A stretch of DNA of 33,901 nt, from NCBI RefSeq assembly GCF_002906255.1, contig NZ_POTC01000034.1:1-33901 (forward strand), read 5' to 3'. The stretch is from Novacetimonas maltaceti (GTDB lineage: Bacteria; Pseudomonadota; Alphaproteobacteria; Acetobacterales; Acetobacteraceae). Of this stretch, positions 24,702 to 33,620 are shown one piece after another; within the stretch, counting starts at the first letter, position 1, and each line of letters opens with the position of its first letter. The notes below the pieces were generated by a model. That model saw nothing but the letters and a program-made list of their open reading frames with translations. It ran no database searches and was not told the DNA's origin. Made by a program: the position numbers and the translations under genes.

Positions 24702-27700
24702 ATGACCACTCGTCCCCATCTCCTTGACGCCCTTCGTGATCAGGTCCTGCTGTGTGACGGCGGGATGGGATCGCGCGTTCAGCTTCTGGACCTGGAGGTG
24801 GAACGTGATTACTGGGGGCAGGAAAACTGCACCGAGATCCTGAACCTGTCGCGTCCCGAACTGGTGCGTGAAATCCACCGTGGCTATTTCGAGGCCGGGG
24901 CCGACATGGTGGAGACCAACAGCTTTGGCGGCTCGCCCATCACGCTGGGCGAATTCGGGCTGGCCGACCGCGCGCGTGAGATCAACCGTACGGCCGCCCA
25001 ACTCGCGCGGGAGGCGGCGGAGCAGTTTTCGGACGGGCGCCACCGCTATGTCGTGGGGTCGGTCGGGCCGGGGACGAAGCTGCCGTCGCTGGGCAACATC
25101 GATTACGACACGCTGGAGGCCGGGCTGACCGAGCAGTGCCGTGGCCTGATCGAAGGCGGCGTTGACTGCCTGCTGATCGAGACGTGCCAGGACACGCTGC
25201 AGATCAAGGCGGCGGTCAATGCGGGCAAGATCGCGCGCGCCGAACTGGGCACGGACACCCCGATTTTCGTGCAGGTCACGGTGGAAACCACCGGAACGCT
25301 GCTGGTCGGGCCCGACATCGGGGCGGCGGCGACGGTCATCAATGCGCTCGACGTGCCGGTGATGGGCCTGAACTGCGCCACGGGGCCGCAGGAAATGGCC
25401 GAACATGTGCGCTGGCTGTCGGAAAACTGGCCGGGCATGATCTCGGTCCAGCCCAATGCGGGGCTGCCGGAACTGGTCAATGGCAAGACGCATTATCCCC
25501 TGACGCCGCAGGACATGGCGACATGGGTCGAACGCTTCATTGTCGAGGACGGGCTGAACCTGATCGGCGGGTGCTGCGGCACGTCCACGCCGCATACGCA
25601 GGCGCTTGACGCGATGCTGCGCCGCCGCGCGGAGGAGACCGGGCGCAGCCTTCGTCCCGCGCCCGTGCCGCGCAGGCCGGTGTGGATCCCCTCGGTCGCG
25701 AGCCTGTATTCACAGGTGCCGCTGCGGCAGGAAAACAGCTACTTCTCCATCGGGGAGCGCTGCAACGCCAACGGGTCGAAGAAATGGCGGCAGTTGCAGG
25801 AAGCTGGCGACTGGGACGGGTGCGTTGCCGTCGGGCGCGAACAGGTGGCCGAAGGGTCCAATGCGCTCGATGTCTGCACCGCCTTTGTCGGTCGCGACGA
25901 AATGCGCGAGATGAACGAGGTCATCACCCGCTTCACCTCCTCGGTCAATGCGCCGTTGGTGATCGATTCGACCGAGACCCCGGTCATCGAGGCCGCGCTG
26001 AAGCTGCATGGCGGCAAGCCGATCATCAACTCGATCAATTTCGAGGATGGCGAGGGGGCGGCCAATGACCGCCTGAAGCTGGCGCGCAAGTTCGGCGCGT
26101 CGGTCATCGCGCTGACCATCGACGAAGTGGGCATGGCCAAGACCGCCGAGGACAAGCTGCGGATTGCCGAACGGCTGGTGGATTATGCCTGCAACAAGCA
26201 TGGCCTGCCGCAGTCCGACCTGATGATCGACCCGCTGACCTTCACCATCGGCACGGGGGTGGAGGACGACCGCAAGCTGGGGCTGTGGACGCTGGAGGGC
26301 ATCCGCCTGATCCACGAGAAATTCCCCGACATCCAGATCGTGCTGGGCCTGTCGAACATCTCCTTCGGGCTGAACCCGGCGGCGCGCGCGGTGCTCAATT
26401 CCGTCTTCCTCGACCATGCGGTGCGCGCGGGCATGACGGCGGCGATCGTCCATGTCTCGAAAATACGTCCGCTGCACCTGATCGCGGAGGAAGAGGTGAA
26501 GGTGGCCGAGGACCTGATCTTCGACCGCCGCGCCGAAGGCTATGACCCGCTGCAGCGCATGCTCGAACTGTTCGCCGACCGCAAGGCCGCCGACGCGGTG
26601 AAGAAGGTGCGCGCCGAAACGGCCCCCGAACGCCTGAAGGACCGGATCGTCGATGGCGACCGCAAGGGGCTGGAGGACGATCTGGCGGAGGCGATGCGCG
26701 ACATGTCGCCGCTGGACATCATCAATACCGTCCTGCTCGACGGGATGAAGGTGGTGGGCGAACTGTTTGGCGCGGGCAAGATGCAGTTGCCCTTCGTCCT
26801 GCAGTCGGCCGAGACGATGAAGGCCGCCGTTGCGTGGCTGGAGCCGCACATGGAGCGCAAGGAAGGACAGGCGCGCGGCACCATGGTGCTGGCGACGGTC
26901 AAGGGCGACGTCCATGACATCGGCAAGAACCTTGTGGACATCATCCTGACCAACAATGGCTATCGCGTGGTCAACCTTGGCATCAAGGTGCCGGTGGCGG
27001 ACATGATTGCCGCCGTGCGCGAACACGGGGCCGATGCGATCGGCATGTCCGGCCTGCTGGTGAAATCGACCGTCATCATGCGCGAGAACCTGGAGGAGAT
27101 GAGCCGTCAGGGGATCGAGACGCCGGTGCTGCTCGGCGGTGCCGCGCTGACGCGCAATTATGTTGAGGAAGACTGTGCCGCGGCATACGGGGAGGACGGG
27201 CGCGTGGCCTATGCCCGCGATGCGTTCGATGGGCTGTCGCTGATGGACAAGGTGGTGAAGGGCGAATTCGACGCCTATATCGCCGCCATCCAGTCGCGCC
27301 GCGCGACCAAGGCGACACGCAGCACGCCGCGTGATCTGGAGCAGGCGGAAAACCGTGGTTTCGCCCCTGCCGACATTCCTGCCGCCCGGGCACGGCGCGA
27401 GCGGCTTACGCGCGATGAACCCGTCATCACGCCGCCGTTCTGGGGGCCGCGCGTGCTCGAGGCCACACCGGAGGCGGTGCTGCCGTTCCTCAATGAGCGT
27501 TCGCTGTACCAGTTCCAGTGGGGCTTTCGCAAACAGGGCCGCTCTTTGGAGGAATTCATGGTCTGGGCGCGCAAGGAACTGCGCCCGGTCATGCGCCGGA
27601 TGCTTGCGATGTGCATGCAGGATGACATCCTGCGGCCGCAGGCCTCCTACGGCTACTGGAAGGCGGCGGGCGAGGGGAACGACCTGATCCTGTTCGACAC

Positions 27701-28211
27701 CGATGGCACGACGGAGGTGGCGCGCTTCACCCTGCCGCGCCAGCCGCGCGCGGATGGGGAGTGCATTGCCGATTTCGTGCGCGACGTGGACGATGCGCAG
27801 CGTGACGTCATTGGCCTGCAGGTCGTGACCGTGGGGCAGAAGGCGTCCGACATCGCGCGCCAGTGGTTCGAGGCCGACCGGTACCAGGATTACCTCTATC
27901 TCCACGGCCTGTCGGTGGAGATGGCCGAGGCGATGGCCGAATACACCCACAAGCGCATCCGCGCCGAACTCGGCTTTGCGGCGGAGGATGCGCGCGATAT
28001 GAATAAACTGCTGCAGCAGGGTTATCGCGGGTCGCGCTATTCCTTCGGCTATCCCGCCTGCCCGCGCCTTGAGGAGCAGGAGCCGATCCTGAAACTGCTG
28101 GATGCCGAAAAGATCGGCGTGACGCTGACCGATGGGTTCCAGTTGCATCCTGAACAGTCCACCTCGGCGCTGGTGATCCTCAATCCCCACGCCAAGTATT
28201 TCTCCATCTGA
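24702..28211 (+). CDS. metH: Cobalamin-dependent methionine synthase
   Basis: This 1169-residue cytoplasmic enzyme transfers a methyl group from 5-methyltetrahydrofolate to homocysteine via cobalamin. All four modules are present. The homocysteine domain has zinc ligands Cys225 (GLNCATGP) and Cys291-Cys292 (GGCCGTS). The pterin domain spans about 340-620 (SIGERCNANGSKKWRQL, VIDSTETPVIEAAL, DPLTFTIGTG). The cap and B12 domain has D736-V-H-D-I-G-K-N with the cobalt-ligating His738. The C-terminal reactivation domain closes with FGYPACPRLEEQEPILKLL and HPEQSTSALVILNP. It is slightly shorter than E. coli MetH (1227) but complete, so reductive reactivation by flavodoxin or a similar partner should work. 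Start 24702 has AGGA about seven bases upstream. A hairpin follows the stop. Confidence 0.98.
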   Translation: MTTRPHLLDALRDQVLLCDGGMGSRVQLLDLEVERDYWGQENCTEILNLSRPELVREIHRGYFEAGADMVETNSFGGSPITLGEFGLADRAREINRTAAQLAREAAEQFSDGRHRYVVGSVGPGTKLPSLGNIDYDTLEAGLTEQCRGLIEGGVDCLLIETCQDTLQIKAAVNAGKIARAELGTDTPIFVQVTVETTGTLLVGPDIGAAATVINALDVPVMGLNCATGPQEMAEHVRWLSENWPGMISVQPNAGLPELVNGKTHYPLTPQDMATWVERFIVEDGLNLIGGCCGTSTPHTQALDAMLRRRAEETGRSLRPAPVPRRPVWIPSVASLYSQVPLRQENSYFSIGERCNANGSKKWRQLQEAGDWDGCVAVGREQVAEGSNALDVCTAFVGRDEMREMNEVITRFTSSVNAPLVIDSTETPVIEAALKLHGGKPIINSINFEDGEGAANDRLKLARKFGASVIALTIDEVGMAKTAEDKLRIAERLVDYACNKHGLPQSDLMIDPLTFTIGTGVEDDRKLGLWTLEGIRLIHEKFPDIQIVLGLSNISFGLNPAARAVLNSVFLDHAVRAGMTAAIVHVSKIRPLHLIAEEEVKVAEDLIFDRRAEGYDPLQRMLELFADRKAADAVKKVRAETAPERLKDRIVDGDRKGLEDDLAEAMRDMSPLDIINTVLLDGMKVVGELFGAGKMQLPFVLQSAETMKAAVAWLEPHMERKEGQARGTMVLATVKGDVHDIGKNLVDIILTNNGYRVVNLGIKVPVADMIAAVREHGADAIGMSGLLVKSTVIMRENLEEMSRQGIETPVLLGGAALTRNYVEEDCAAAYGEDGRVAYARDAFDGLSLMDKVVKGEFDAYIAAIQSRRATKATRSTPRDLEQAENRGFAPADIPAARARRERLTRDEPVITPPFWGPRVLEATPEAVLPFLNERSLYQFQWGFRKQGRSLEEFMVWARKELRPVMRRMLAMCMQDDILRPQASYGYWKAAGEGNDLILFDTDGTTEVARFTLPRQPRADGECIADFVRDVDDAQRDVIGLQVVTVGQKASDIARQWFEADRYQDYLYLHGLSVEMAEAMAEYTHKRIRAELGFAAEDARDMNKLLQQGYRGSRYSFGYPACPRLEEQEPILKLLDAEKIGVTLTDGFQLHPEQSTSALVILNPHAKYFSI

Positions 28212-28222
28212 AGGGTCGCGTT

Positions 28223-28256
28223 GCGTGCGCGGGTGATGCCGCGCACGCGTTATTGA
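28223..28256 (+). terminator. Hairpin terminator after metH
   Basis: A perfect 10-bp stem (GCGTGCGCGG at 28223-28232, complement at 28239-28248) with a six-base loop begins 11 bases past the metH stop and is followed by GTTATTGA. The T tract is weak but position and stem are convincing. Confidence 0.6.
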
Positions 28257-28287
28257 CCGCAAACCTGTTGCCCCCCATCATCGGGGC

Positions 28288-28728
28288 ATGTCCCATCCCG
28301 CCGACCATGACAGTGCCGACCCGGATTCTGGCCTGCAGGCCGGGGGGGTGATGACGCGGCTTTATGAACGCCTGCGCATGCGCGCGGGCAATGACGGTGC
28401 CGCGCGCGCGGGGATCGCACCCGATGCCCGCGAACGCGCGCATATCCGCGCCGCCGCCCGGCAGTTCACCATCGAGGCCGAACAGTGCCTGATCGCCCTG
28501 ATGGGCGAGGATCACGACGCACTGGTGCGCCACAGCGCCGATGTCCTGTCGGAACTGGTGCGGACATGGGTGGCGTGCGGGGTCGAGCCGGAGGATATCT
28601 GGATCGAGCTTGACCGGCGCACGCGCATGGGCAACCTCCTGCTGGCGTTGAACACGGCCGAACGCCGCAGCGCCGCCCCCGCCCTGCGCCGCCGCCCGTG
28701 GAAGATCCGCACCACCAAGCTGCCATAA
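28288..28728 (+). CDS. HisE/MazG-like protein with degenerate metal site
   Basis: The 146-residue protein resembles phosphoribosyl-ATP pyrophosphatase (HisE) and the wider all-alpha NTP pyrophosphohydrolases. Matching parts are TRLYERL near residue 23, RQFTIEAEQCLIALMGEDHDALV, HSADVLSELVRTWVACGVEPEDIWIEL, and a closing RR. In that fold metal is held by EExxE and a later ExxD. Here the first reads I62-E63-x-x-Q66 and the second H82-S-A-D85, so three of five acidic ligands are missing. The C-terminus carries a basic extension. It is therefore probably not a working HisE; a structural or regulatory role is possible. Start is uncertain: ATG at 28288 has no clear Shine-Dalgarno and sits in a small hairpin, while ATG at 28351 follows a G run and lies just before the homology. 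Confidence 0.65.
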   Translation: MSHPADHDSADPDSGLQAGGVMTRLYERLRMRAGNDGAARAGIAPDARERAHIRAAARQFTIEAEQCLIALMGEDHDALVRHSADVLSELVRTWVACGVEPEDIWIELDRRTRMGNLLLALNTAERRSAAPALRRRPWKIRTTKLP

Positions 28729-28758
28729 GCCGCGCTTACGTAATACACTGAAAGTAAA

Positions 28759-28839
28759 AGAAGTTTTTGGTGAAGCTTTTTTCAAAAAGCTTCAAGGAAC
28801 GTCACCTTTCTGAAAAAAGGCGACACCCAAAAACTTTTG
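28759..28839 (-). repeat. Family A palindromic repeat, copy A2
   Basis: This full-length copy of about 81 bp is in the opposite orientation to A1. The ends are AGAAGTTTTTGGTG and CACCCAAAAACTTTTG. Inside are a near-perfect hairpin on GAAGCTTTTT (28772-28793) and a second on GTCACCTTT..AAAGGCGAC (28801-28824) with one mismatch. It lies 30 bases after the HisE-like gene, where it may end transcription. Confidence 0.85.
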
Positions 28840-29106
28840 ATCTTTTCTCCATCAGTCCGGCCGCCCATGCACAGTGTCACGTCTGCGCGGGGGAATTGAT
28901 GGTTTTCCCCCTATGAACCGAAACGGGCAGATGGCATAAGCACCCCGGCGGCAGGGCGTCGCCATGGGTGCAGACGCCTTTAGTCCCGCCGGAGCAGAAG
29001 GAACAGCGCGATCCATGGATCGGGTCCATGCCCGCAGCGTGCCTGCCCTCCCGGCACGCAGGATTCTTACCCGGTCGGTCCCTCCTCCCTGCCTGTCCTG
29101 TGGCGG
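28840..29106 (+). promoter_or_regulatory. cvpA upstream region with palindrome and hairpin
   Basis: Together with repeat A2 this makes a 378-bp stretch without a gene before cvpA. Two structures stand out. A perfect 14-bp palindrome CGATCCATGGATCG lies at 29009-29022. A 7-bp stem GCGTGCC/GGCACGC lies at 29037-29043 and 29053-29059. The palindrome could be an operator for the cvpA-purF unit, but its centre (CCATGG) is not a known purine-repressor site I can name. No clear -35/-10 pair was found. Confidence 0.35.
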
Positions 29107-29631
29107 ATGAACTGGATCGACATTGCCTGCCTGTCCATTGTCGGCCTGTCGGCGGTGGTGGGTGCCGTGCGCGGCTTCTCACGCGAAGTGCTGGGCATTG
29201 CCGCGTGGGTCATGGCGGGCTTCCTGTCCTTCAGTTGGCATGGCTTCCTCATCCCCTATGCCGCGCAGTGGATCCATACGGCACTGCTGGCACGCGCGGC
29301 GGCGTGGGGGATAATGTTCATCACGCTCCTTGTGGTTTTCACCATGACCGCCCATCTGTCGGGACAGGCCGTGCGTGGCTCCGTCCTGGGTGGAATCGAC
29401 AGGATGCTGGGGCTGCTGTTCGGGGTGCTGCGCGGGTATGCCTGCCTGCTTGTGCTGTATATGGCGGTGTGTTTCCTCGTGCCGCACGACACATGGCCCG
29501 ATGCCATGAATGACAGCCGGATTGTCCCCCTTGTTGGCGACAGCACGACATACCTGTCGCATTTTACGTCCGATTCCGTCACGCCACACCTTGCGCAACC
29601 GGCGCGAACGCGTCATGACGCGCCAATCTGA
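29107..29631 (+). CDS. cvpA: CvpA family membrane protein
   Basis: The 174-residue inner-membrane protein has the CvpA pattern. NWIDIACLSIVGLSAVVGAVRGFSRE forms the first helix with the conserved G..RGF.RE, three further hydrophobic segments follow at about 30-50, 62-82 and 100-125, and GGIDRMLGLLFGVLRGY matches the usual G..DR..G..FG..RG block. In E. coli CvpA is linked to colicin V production and bile/envelope stress and is encoded just before purF, as here (52 bases apart). The biochemical function is not established. The start ATG is kept because the first helix begins at it, although only GGCGG precedes it directly. Confidence 0.92.
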   Translation: MNWIDIACLSIVGLSAVVGAVRGFSREVLGIAAWVMAGFLSFSWHGFLIPYAAQWIHTALLARAAAWGIMFITLLVVFTMTAHLSGQAVRGSVLGGIDRMLGLLFGVLRGYACLLVLYMAVCFLVPHDTWPDAMNDSRIVPLVGDSTTYLSHFTSDSVTPHLAQPARTRHDAPI

Positions 29632-29683
29632 ACCTTCCGCCGGTCCCCGCCGCCGCTGTCCGCCAAGGAAAGATCGCTGATCC

Positions 29684-31194
<1,511 letters not shown>

Positions 31195-31198
<4 letters not shown>

Positions 31199-31962
31199 CG
31201 CCATCGCCCGCGCGCCAACTGCCTGAAGGGACGGTCGCGCTGGTGACCGGCGCAAGCCGGGGCATCGGCCGGGCCGTGGCGTGCGCCCTGGCTGCGGCAG
31301 GCGCGCACTGCGTCCTTGTGGCGCGGACGGTGGGCGGGCTGGAACGTACCGATGACATGATCGCCGCGCAATGTGGCGCGACAGGGCAGGCTGCGGGGCA
31401 GGGGGCGACGCTGCTGCCGATGGACCTTGCCGATGGCGCGGCGCTCGACATGCTCGGCCCGTCGGTCATGGCCCGGTTCGGGCGGCTGGACATCCTTGTG
31501 CATTGCGCAGCAACGCTGGGCGTGCTGACACCCGTGACCCATATGGAGGCCGGGGCGTGGCAGGACTGCCTTGCGCTGAACACCACGGCGGCGTGGCGAC
31601 TGATCCGCACGACGGCCCCCCTGCTGGAACGTGCGCCGCATGGGCGTGCCGTGTTCCTGACCGATGCGCATGCCTGCACGCCCGCCCCGTTCTGGGGCAT
31701 GGTGGCGGCGTCACGCGCGGCGCAGGATGCGCTGGTGCGGACATGGGCATGCGAAATCCCCGCCACGTCGGGCCTGCGGGCGAACCTGTTCGATCCCGGG
31801 ATCGTTGCGACACGCATGCGCAGGCAGGCCATGCCCGGTGGCGACCCCGCGCCCCTGCCTCGTCCGGAGCAGGTGGCACGCCAGATCGTGCCCTTGTGCC
31901 TGCCTGGGGAGATGCGACAGGGGCAGCGGATTGTTGCCATGCCTGTTGTGGGGCAGGGGTGA
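31195..31962 (+). CDS. SDR-fold protein with replaced catalytic residues
   Basis: The 255-residue protein has the short-chain dehydrogenase fold with an intact cofactor loop TGASRGIG (residues 18-25), ARTVGGLE, D77 of the LPMDLAD strand, and Asn129. The active site is altered. The usual NAG reads CAA (104-106), the catalytic Ser position reads Thr156-Asp157, and the Y-x3-K pair reads Val170-x3-Arg174 within FWGMVAASRAA. Relatives next to purF in other alphaproteobacteria have the pattern FWAPYAASKAA, so this copy has probably lost dehydrogenase activity while keeping nucleotide binding. GTG start overlapping the purF stop by four bases, so it is made with PurF. Function unknown; the E. coli YciK group is the nearest named family. 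Confidence 0.82.
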
Positions 31963-31966
31963 GGCT

Positions 31967-32009
31967 GTTCTTCTGAAGCTTTTTGAAAAAAGCTTCACCA
32001 AAAACTTCT
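31967..32009 (+). repeat. Family A repeat, partial copy A3
   Basis: This is the right half of the family A element: GTTCTTCT, then a hairpin with 10-bp arms on GAAGCTTTTT (31975-31996), then ACCAAAAACTTCT. It starts four bases after the SDR stop and can act as a weak terminator. Only the right half of the full element (compare 28759-28839) is present. Confidence 0.8.
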
Positions 32010-32057
32010 ATAAATTCAGGAATATGTTGTTGCGGTATTCCGCCTGCGCAAAGTCAT

Positions 32058-32113
32058 GGTTTCCAAAGGGCAATGCCCTTTGGCGGGTTTCAGGGCAGAG
32101 CCCTGAGGACACC
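32058..32113 (+). repeat. Family B 56-bp structured repeat, copy B2
   Basis: Same 56-bp length and design as 9700-9755. GGTTTCC (32058-32064) faces GGACACC (32107-32113) with one mismatch. The first hairpin (32063-32083) is identical to B1. The second reads TCAGGGC-AGA-GCCCTGA (32090-32106). Three pairs of this stem differ from B1 on both sides, so pairing is conserved while sequence is not. Confidence 0.88.
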
Positions 32114-32125
32114 CACGGATTCCGG

Positions 32126-32156
32126 TTGTGCATCGGGCCGTATCTCGCCCTATACT
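32126..32156 (+). promoter_or_regulatory. Putative promoter giving a leaderless ybaK transcript
   Basis: TTGTGC (32126-32131) and a good -10 element TATACT (32151-32156) are separated by 19 bases. The ATG of the next gene is at 32164, seven bases after the -10, and there is no Shine-Dalgarno sequence in between. The transcript would therefore start at or within a base or two of the ATG. Confidence 0.5.
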
Positions 32157-32163
32157 GCGCCAC

Positions 32164-32637
32164 ATGAGCAAGAGCACACCCGCGACGGCTGCCCTCGACG
32201 AGGCCGGTGTCGCCTATACGGTTGTTCCGTATGAATATGATTCCAGCGCCGATCAGGTCGGCAACCATGCAGCGCAGGCGATCGGGGAACCGCCGGAGCG
32301 GGTTTTCAAGACCCTGATGGTGGAGGTCGATGGGCGTGGGGCCTGCGTGGTCGTGCCGGTTGCGCGCAGCATCAGCATGAAAAAGGTTGCCGCCGCATTC
32401 GGTGGCAAGTCCGCGCAGATGATGAAGCCCCCGAATGCCGAGCGCGCCACCGGGTTCAAGGTGGGCGGCATCAGTCCGTTCGGGCAGAAGAAGCAGGTCC
32501 CGACCGCCATCGCGCAGGAAGCGCAGGCCGAGCCGTACATGGTCATCAATGGTGGAAAGCGCGGATTGCTGGTGCGCCTGTCGCCAGAGGACGCGATGCA
32601 GGCCAGCGGCGCATTTCCCGCCGACCTGCTGTCGTAA
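32164..32637 (+). CDS. ybaK: Cys-tRNA(Pro)/Cys-tRNA(Cys) deacylase, YbaK/EbsC type
   Basis: The 157-residue protein matches the YbaK/EbsC group, which hydrolyses cysteine wrongly attached to tRNA-Pro in trans, complementing prolyl-tRNA synthetase. Landmarks are PATAALDEAGVAYTVVPYEYD at the N-terminus, GEPPERVFKTLMVEVDG with the catalytic Lys of the VFKTL motif at about residue 50, VARSISMKKVAAAFGGK, and the closing GFKVGGISPFGQKK and VINGGKRGLLVRL segments. Length and motifs are complete. The ATG at 32164 is chosen over a GTG at 32128 because family homology begins there and a -10 element lies just upstream. It stands alone between repeats A3/B2 and A4. Confidence 0.93.
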   Translation: MSKSTPATAALDEAGVAYTVVPYEYDSSADQVGNHAAQAIGEPPERVFKTLMVEVDGRGACVVVPVARSISMKKVAAAFGGKSAQMMKPPNAERATGFKVGGISPFGQKKQVPTAIAQEAQAEPYMVINGGKRGLLVRLSPEDAMQASGAFPADLLS

Positions 32638-32645
32638 AATAAGTA

Positions 32646-32695
32646 AAGCTTCAGAAGAACGCCGCCTTTTTAAAAAGGCGGCGCCCAGAAGCTTC
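32646..32695. repeat. Family A repeat, partial copy A4, bidirectional terminator
   Basis: A perfect 22-bp palindrome (32661-32682, arms GCCGCCTTTTT) lies inside a second inverted pair AAGCTTC (32646-32652) and GAAGCTT (32689-32695). In reverse complement it corresponds to the left half of the family A element. It sits eight bases after the ybaK stop and 20 before the stop of the converging Skp-like gene. With A and T runs on both sides of the stem, it should terminate both. Confidence 0.75.
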
Positions 32696-32715
32696 TGTTT
32701 CCCAAAGACGGTTTT

Positions 32716-33456
32716 TTACTGTTCGCCGCCCTGATCGTTCATCTGGAACGGTGCGACGGGGTATTTGCCCGACTTCGCGATTTCCTCGGGGTCTTCGTTG
32801 GGGCCGGGGATATAGACCGACGGCAGCGTGCTGTTGAGGTGGGTGACGACCTCGTTGCTGATGTCGAGCGTATTGTCATGCAGCGCCGCCGTGCCCGCCT
32901 GCAGAACCATCGTCATGCCGCGCGCGCGCGCGATGGCGGAGACGATCTGCTGGATTTCGCGCTGCACCTGGTTCAGGCCGACCTGCGCGTCTTCTTCAAG
33001 GATGCGGTTGCGGTTGCCGAACTTGGTGCGGTCCGCCATGACGCGCTTCTGCAGTTCCTGCTGCTGCGCCGGGGTCGGGGCCTTGCCGCTCTTGAGGATG
33101 CCCTGGCGGATGCCCTGCAGTTGCGTTTCCTCGGCCCGGACGTCACTGACGAGGGATTCGCGGCGGGTGCCGAGTTCCTTTTCGATCTTCTGCACCGCGA
33201 CCGACTGTCCCATGATCATCTGGGTATTGAAGACGCCGATTACGGGGGCCGCGGGGCGCACGCCAGCCGGCAGCGGCTTGAATTCCGGCACCGCCGGCAT
33301 CGGCAGGACCGGCGGCTGCTGCGGCTGTCCTGCACCCGCGTCCTGCGCCATTGCCGCGACAGGCGCCAGGGTCATCGCCAGCGCCAGCGTGGCCCAGCGT
33401 CCGAACCCTGCCCGCTGACGGGTCGAGGCAAGCCTAGCATTGCGCTTAGCTGTCAT
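32716..33456 (-). CDS. Skp/OmpH family periplasmic protein
   Basis: The 246-residue protein opens with a basic N-terminus and a hydrophobic stretch ending APVAAMAQ, a signal peptide for export to the periplasm. A Pro/Gln-rich linker follows. Then comes the OmpH-type core, IGVFNTQMIMGQSVAVQKIEKELG, long charged helices (residues about 110-185) that would form the tentacle coiled coil, and GMTMVLQAGTAALHDNTLDISNEVVTHLN, which matches the family end (..iv.....v.ya....DiT..v...LN). Skp-type chaperones hold unfolded outer-membrane proteins. The Pro-rich linker and long C-terminal tail are unusual, and there is no bamA or lpx gene beside it, so a specialised role is possible. Start 33456 gives the better signal peptide; ATG 33483 adds nine residues. 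Confidence 0.82.
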   Translation of the reverse strand: MTAKRNARLASTRQRAGFGRWATLALAMTLAPVAAMAQDAGAGQPQQPPVLPMPAVPEFKPLPAGVRPAAPVIGVFNTQMIMGQSVAVQKIEKELGTRRESLVSDVRAEETQLQGIRQGILKSGKAPTPAQQQELQKRVMADRTKFGNRNRILEEDAQVGLNQVQREIQQIVSAIARARGMTMVLQAGTAALHDNTLDISNEVVTHLNSTLPSVYIPGPNEDPEEIAKSGKYPVAPFQMNDQGGEQ

Positions 33457-33535
33457 AATCCAAATCCATGATTGTTCCGCCATCGAATATCTGTGGGTAG
33501 CGGATCATATGGCGAATTAACAGCCCCGGTCCCAT

Positions 33536-33581
33536 AAAAAAGCCCCCATGGAAACCATGTCGTTGCGTCACGCCGGGGGGC
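33536..33581 (-). terminator. Terminator of the partial membrane protein gene
   Basis: On the minus strand GCCCCC (complement of 33576-33581) pairs with GGGGGC (complement of 33542-33547), enclosing a small CATGG-TTT-CCATG hairpin, and is followed directly by TTTTTT (33541-33536). It lies 40 bases past the stop at 33621. Confidence 0.55.
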
Positions 33582-33620
33582 GGTGGGGCATCGGGCACAT
33601 GCGGGCCATGCCGCCCGGCG

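Noticed and set aside
25710-28262. Long open frame of 850 codons on the minus strand opposite metH
   Set aside because: It mirrors the codon pattern of metH, encodes Arg/His/Gln-rich sequence without any domain, and is a by-product of high GC at third positions.
32128-32163. GTG start for ybaK 36 bases upstream
   Set aside because: The extra residues overlap the promoter elements and are not part of the family; ATG 32164 fits better.
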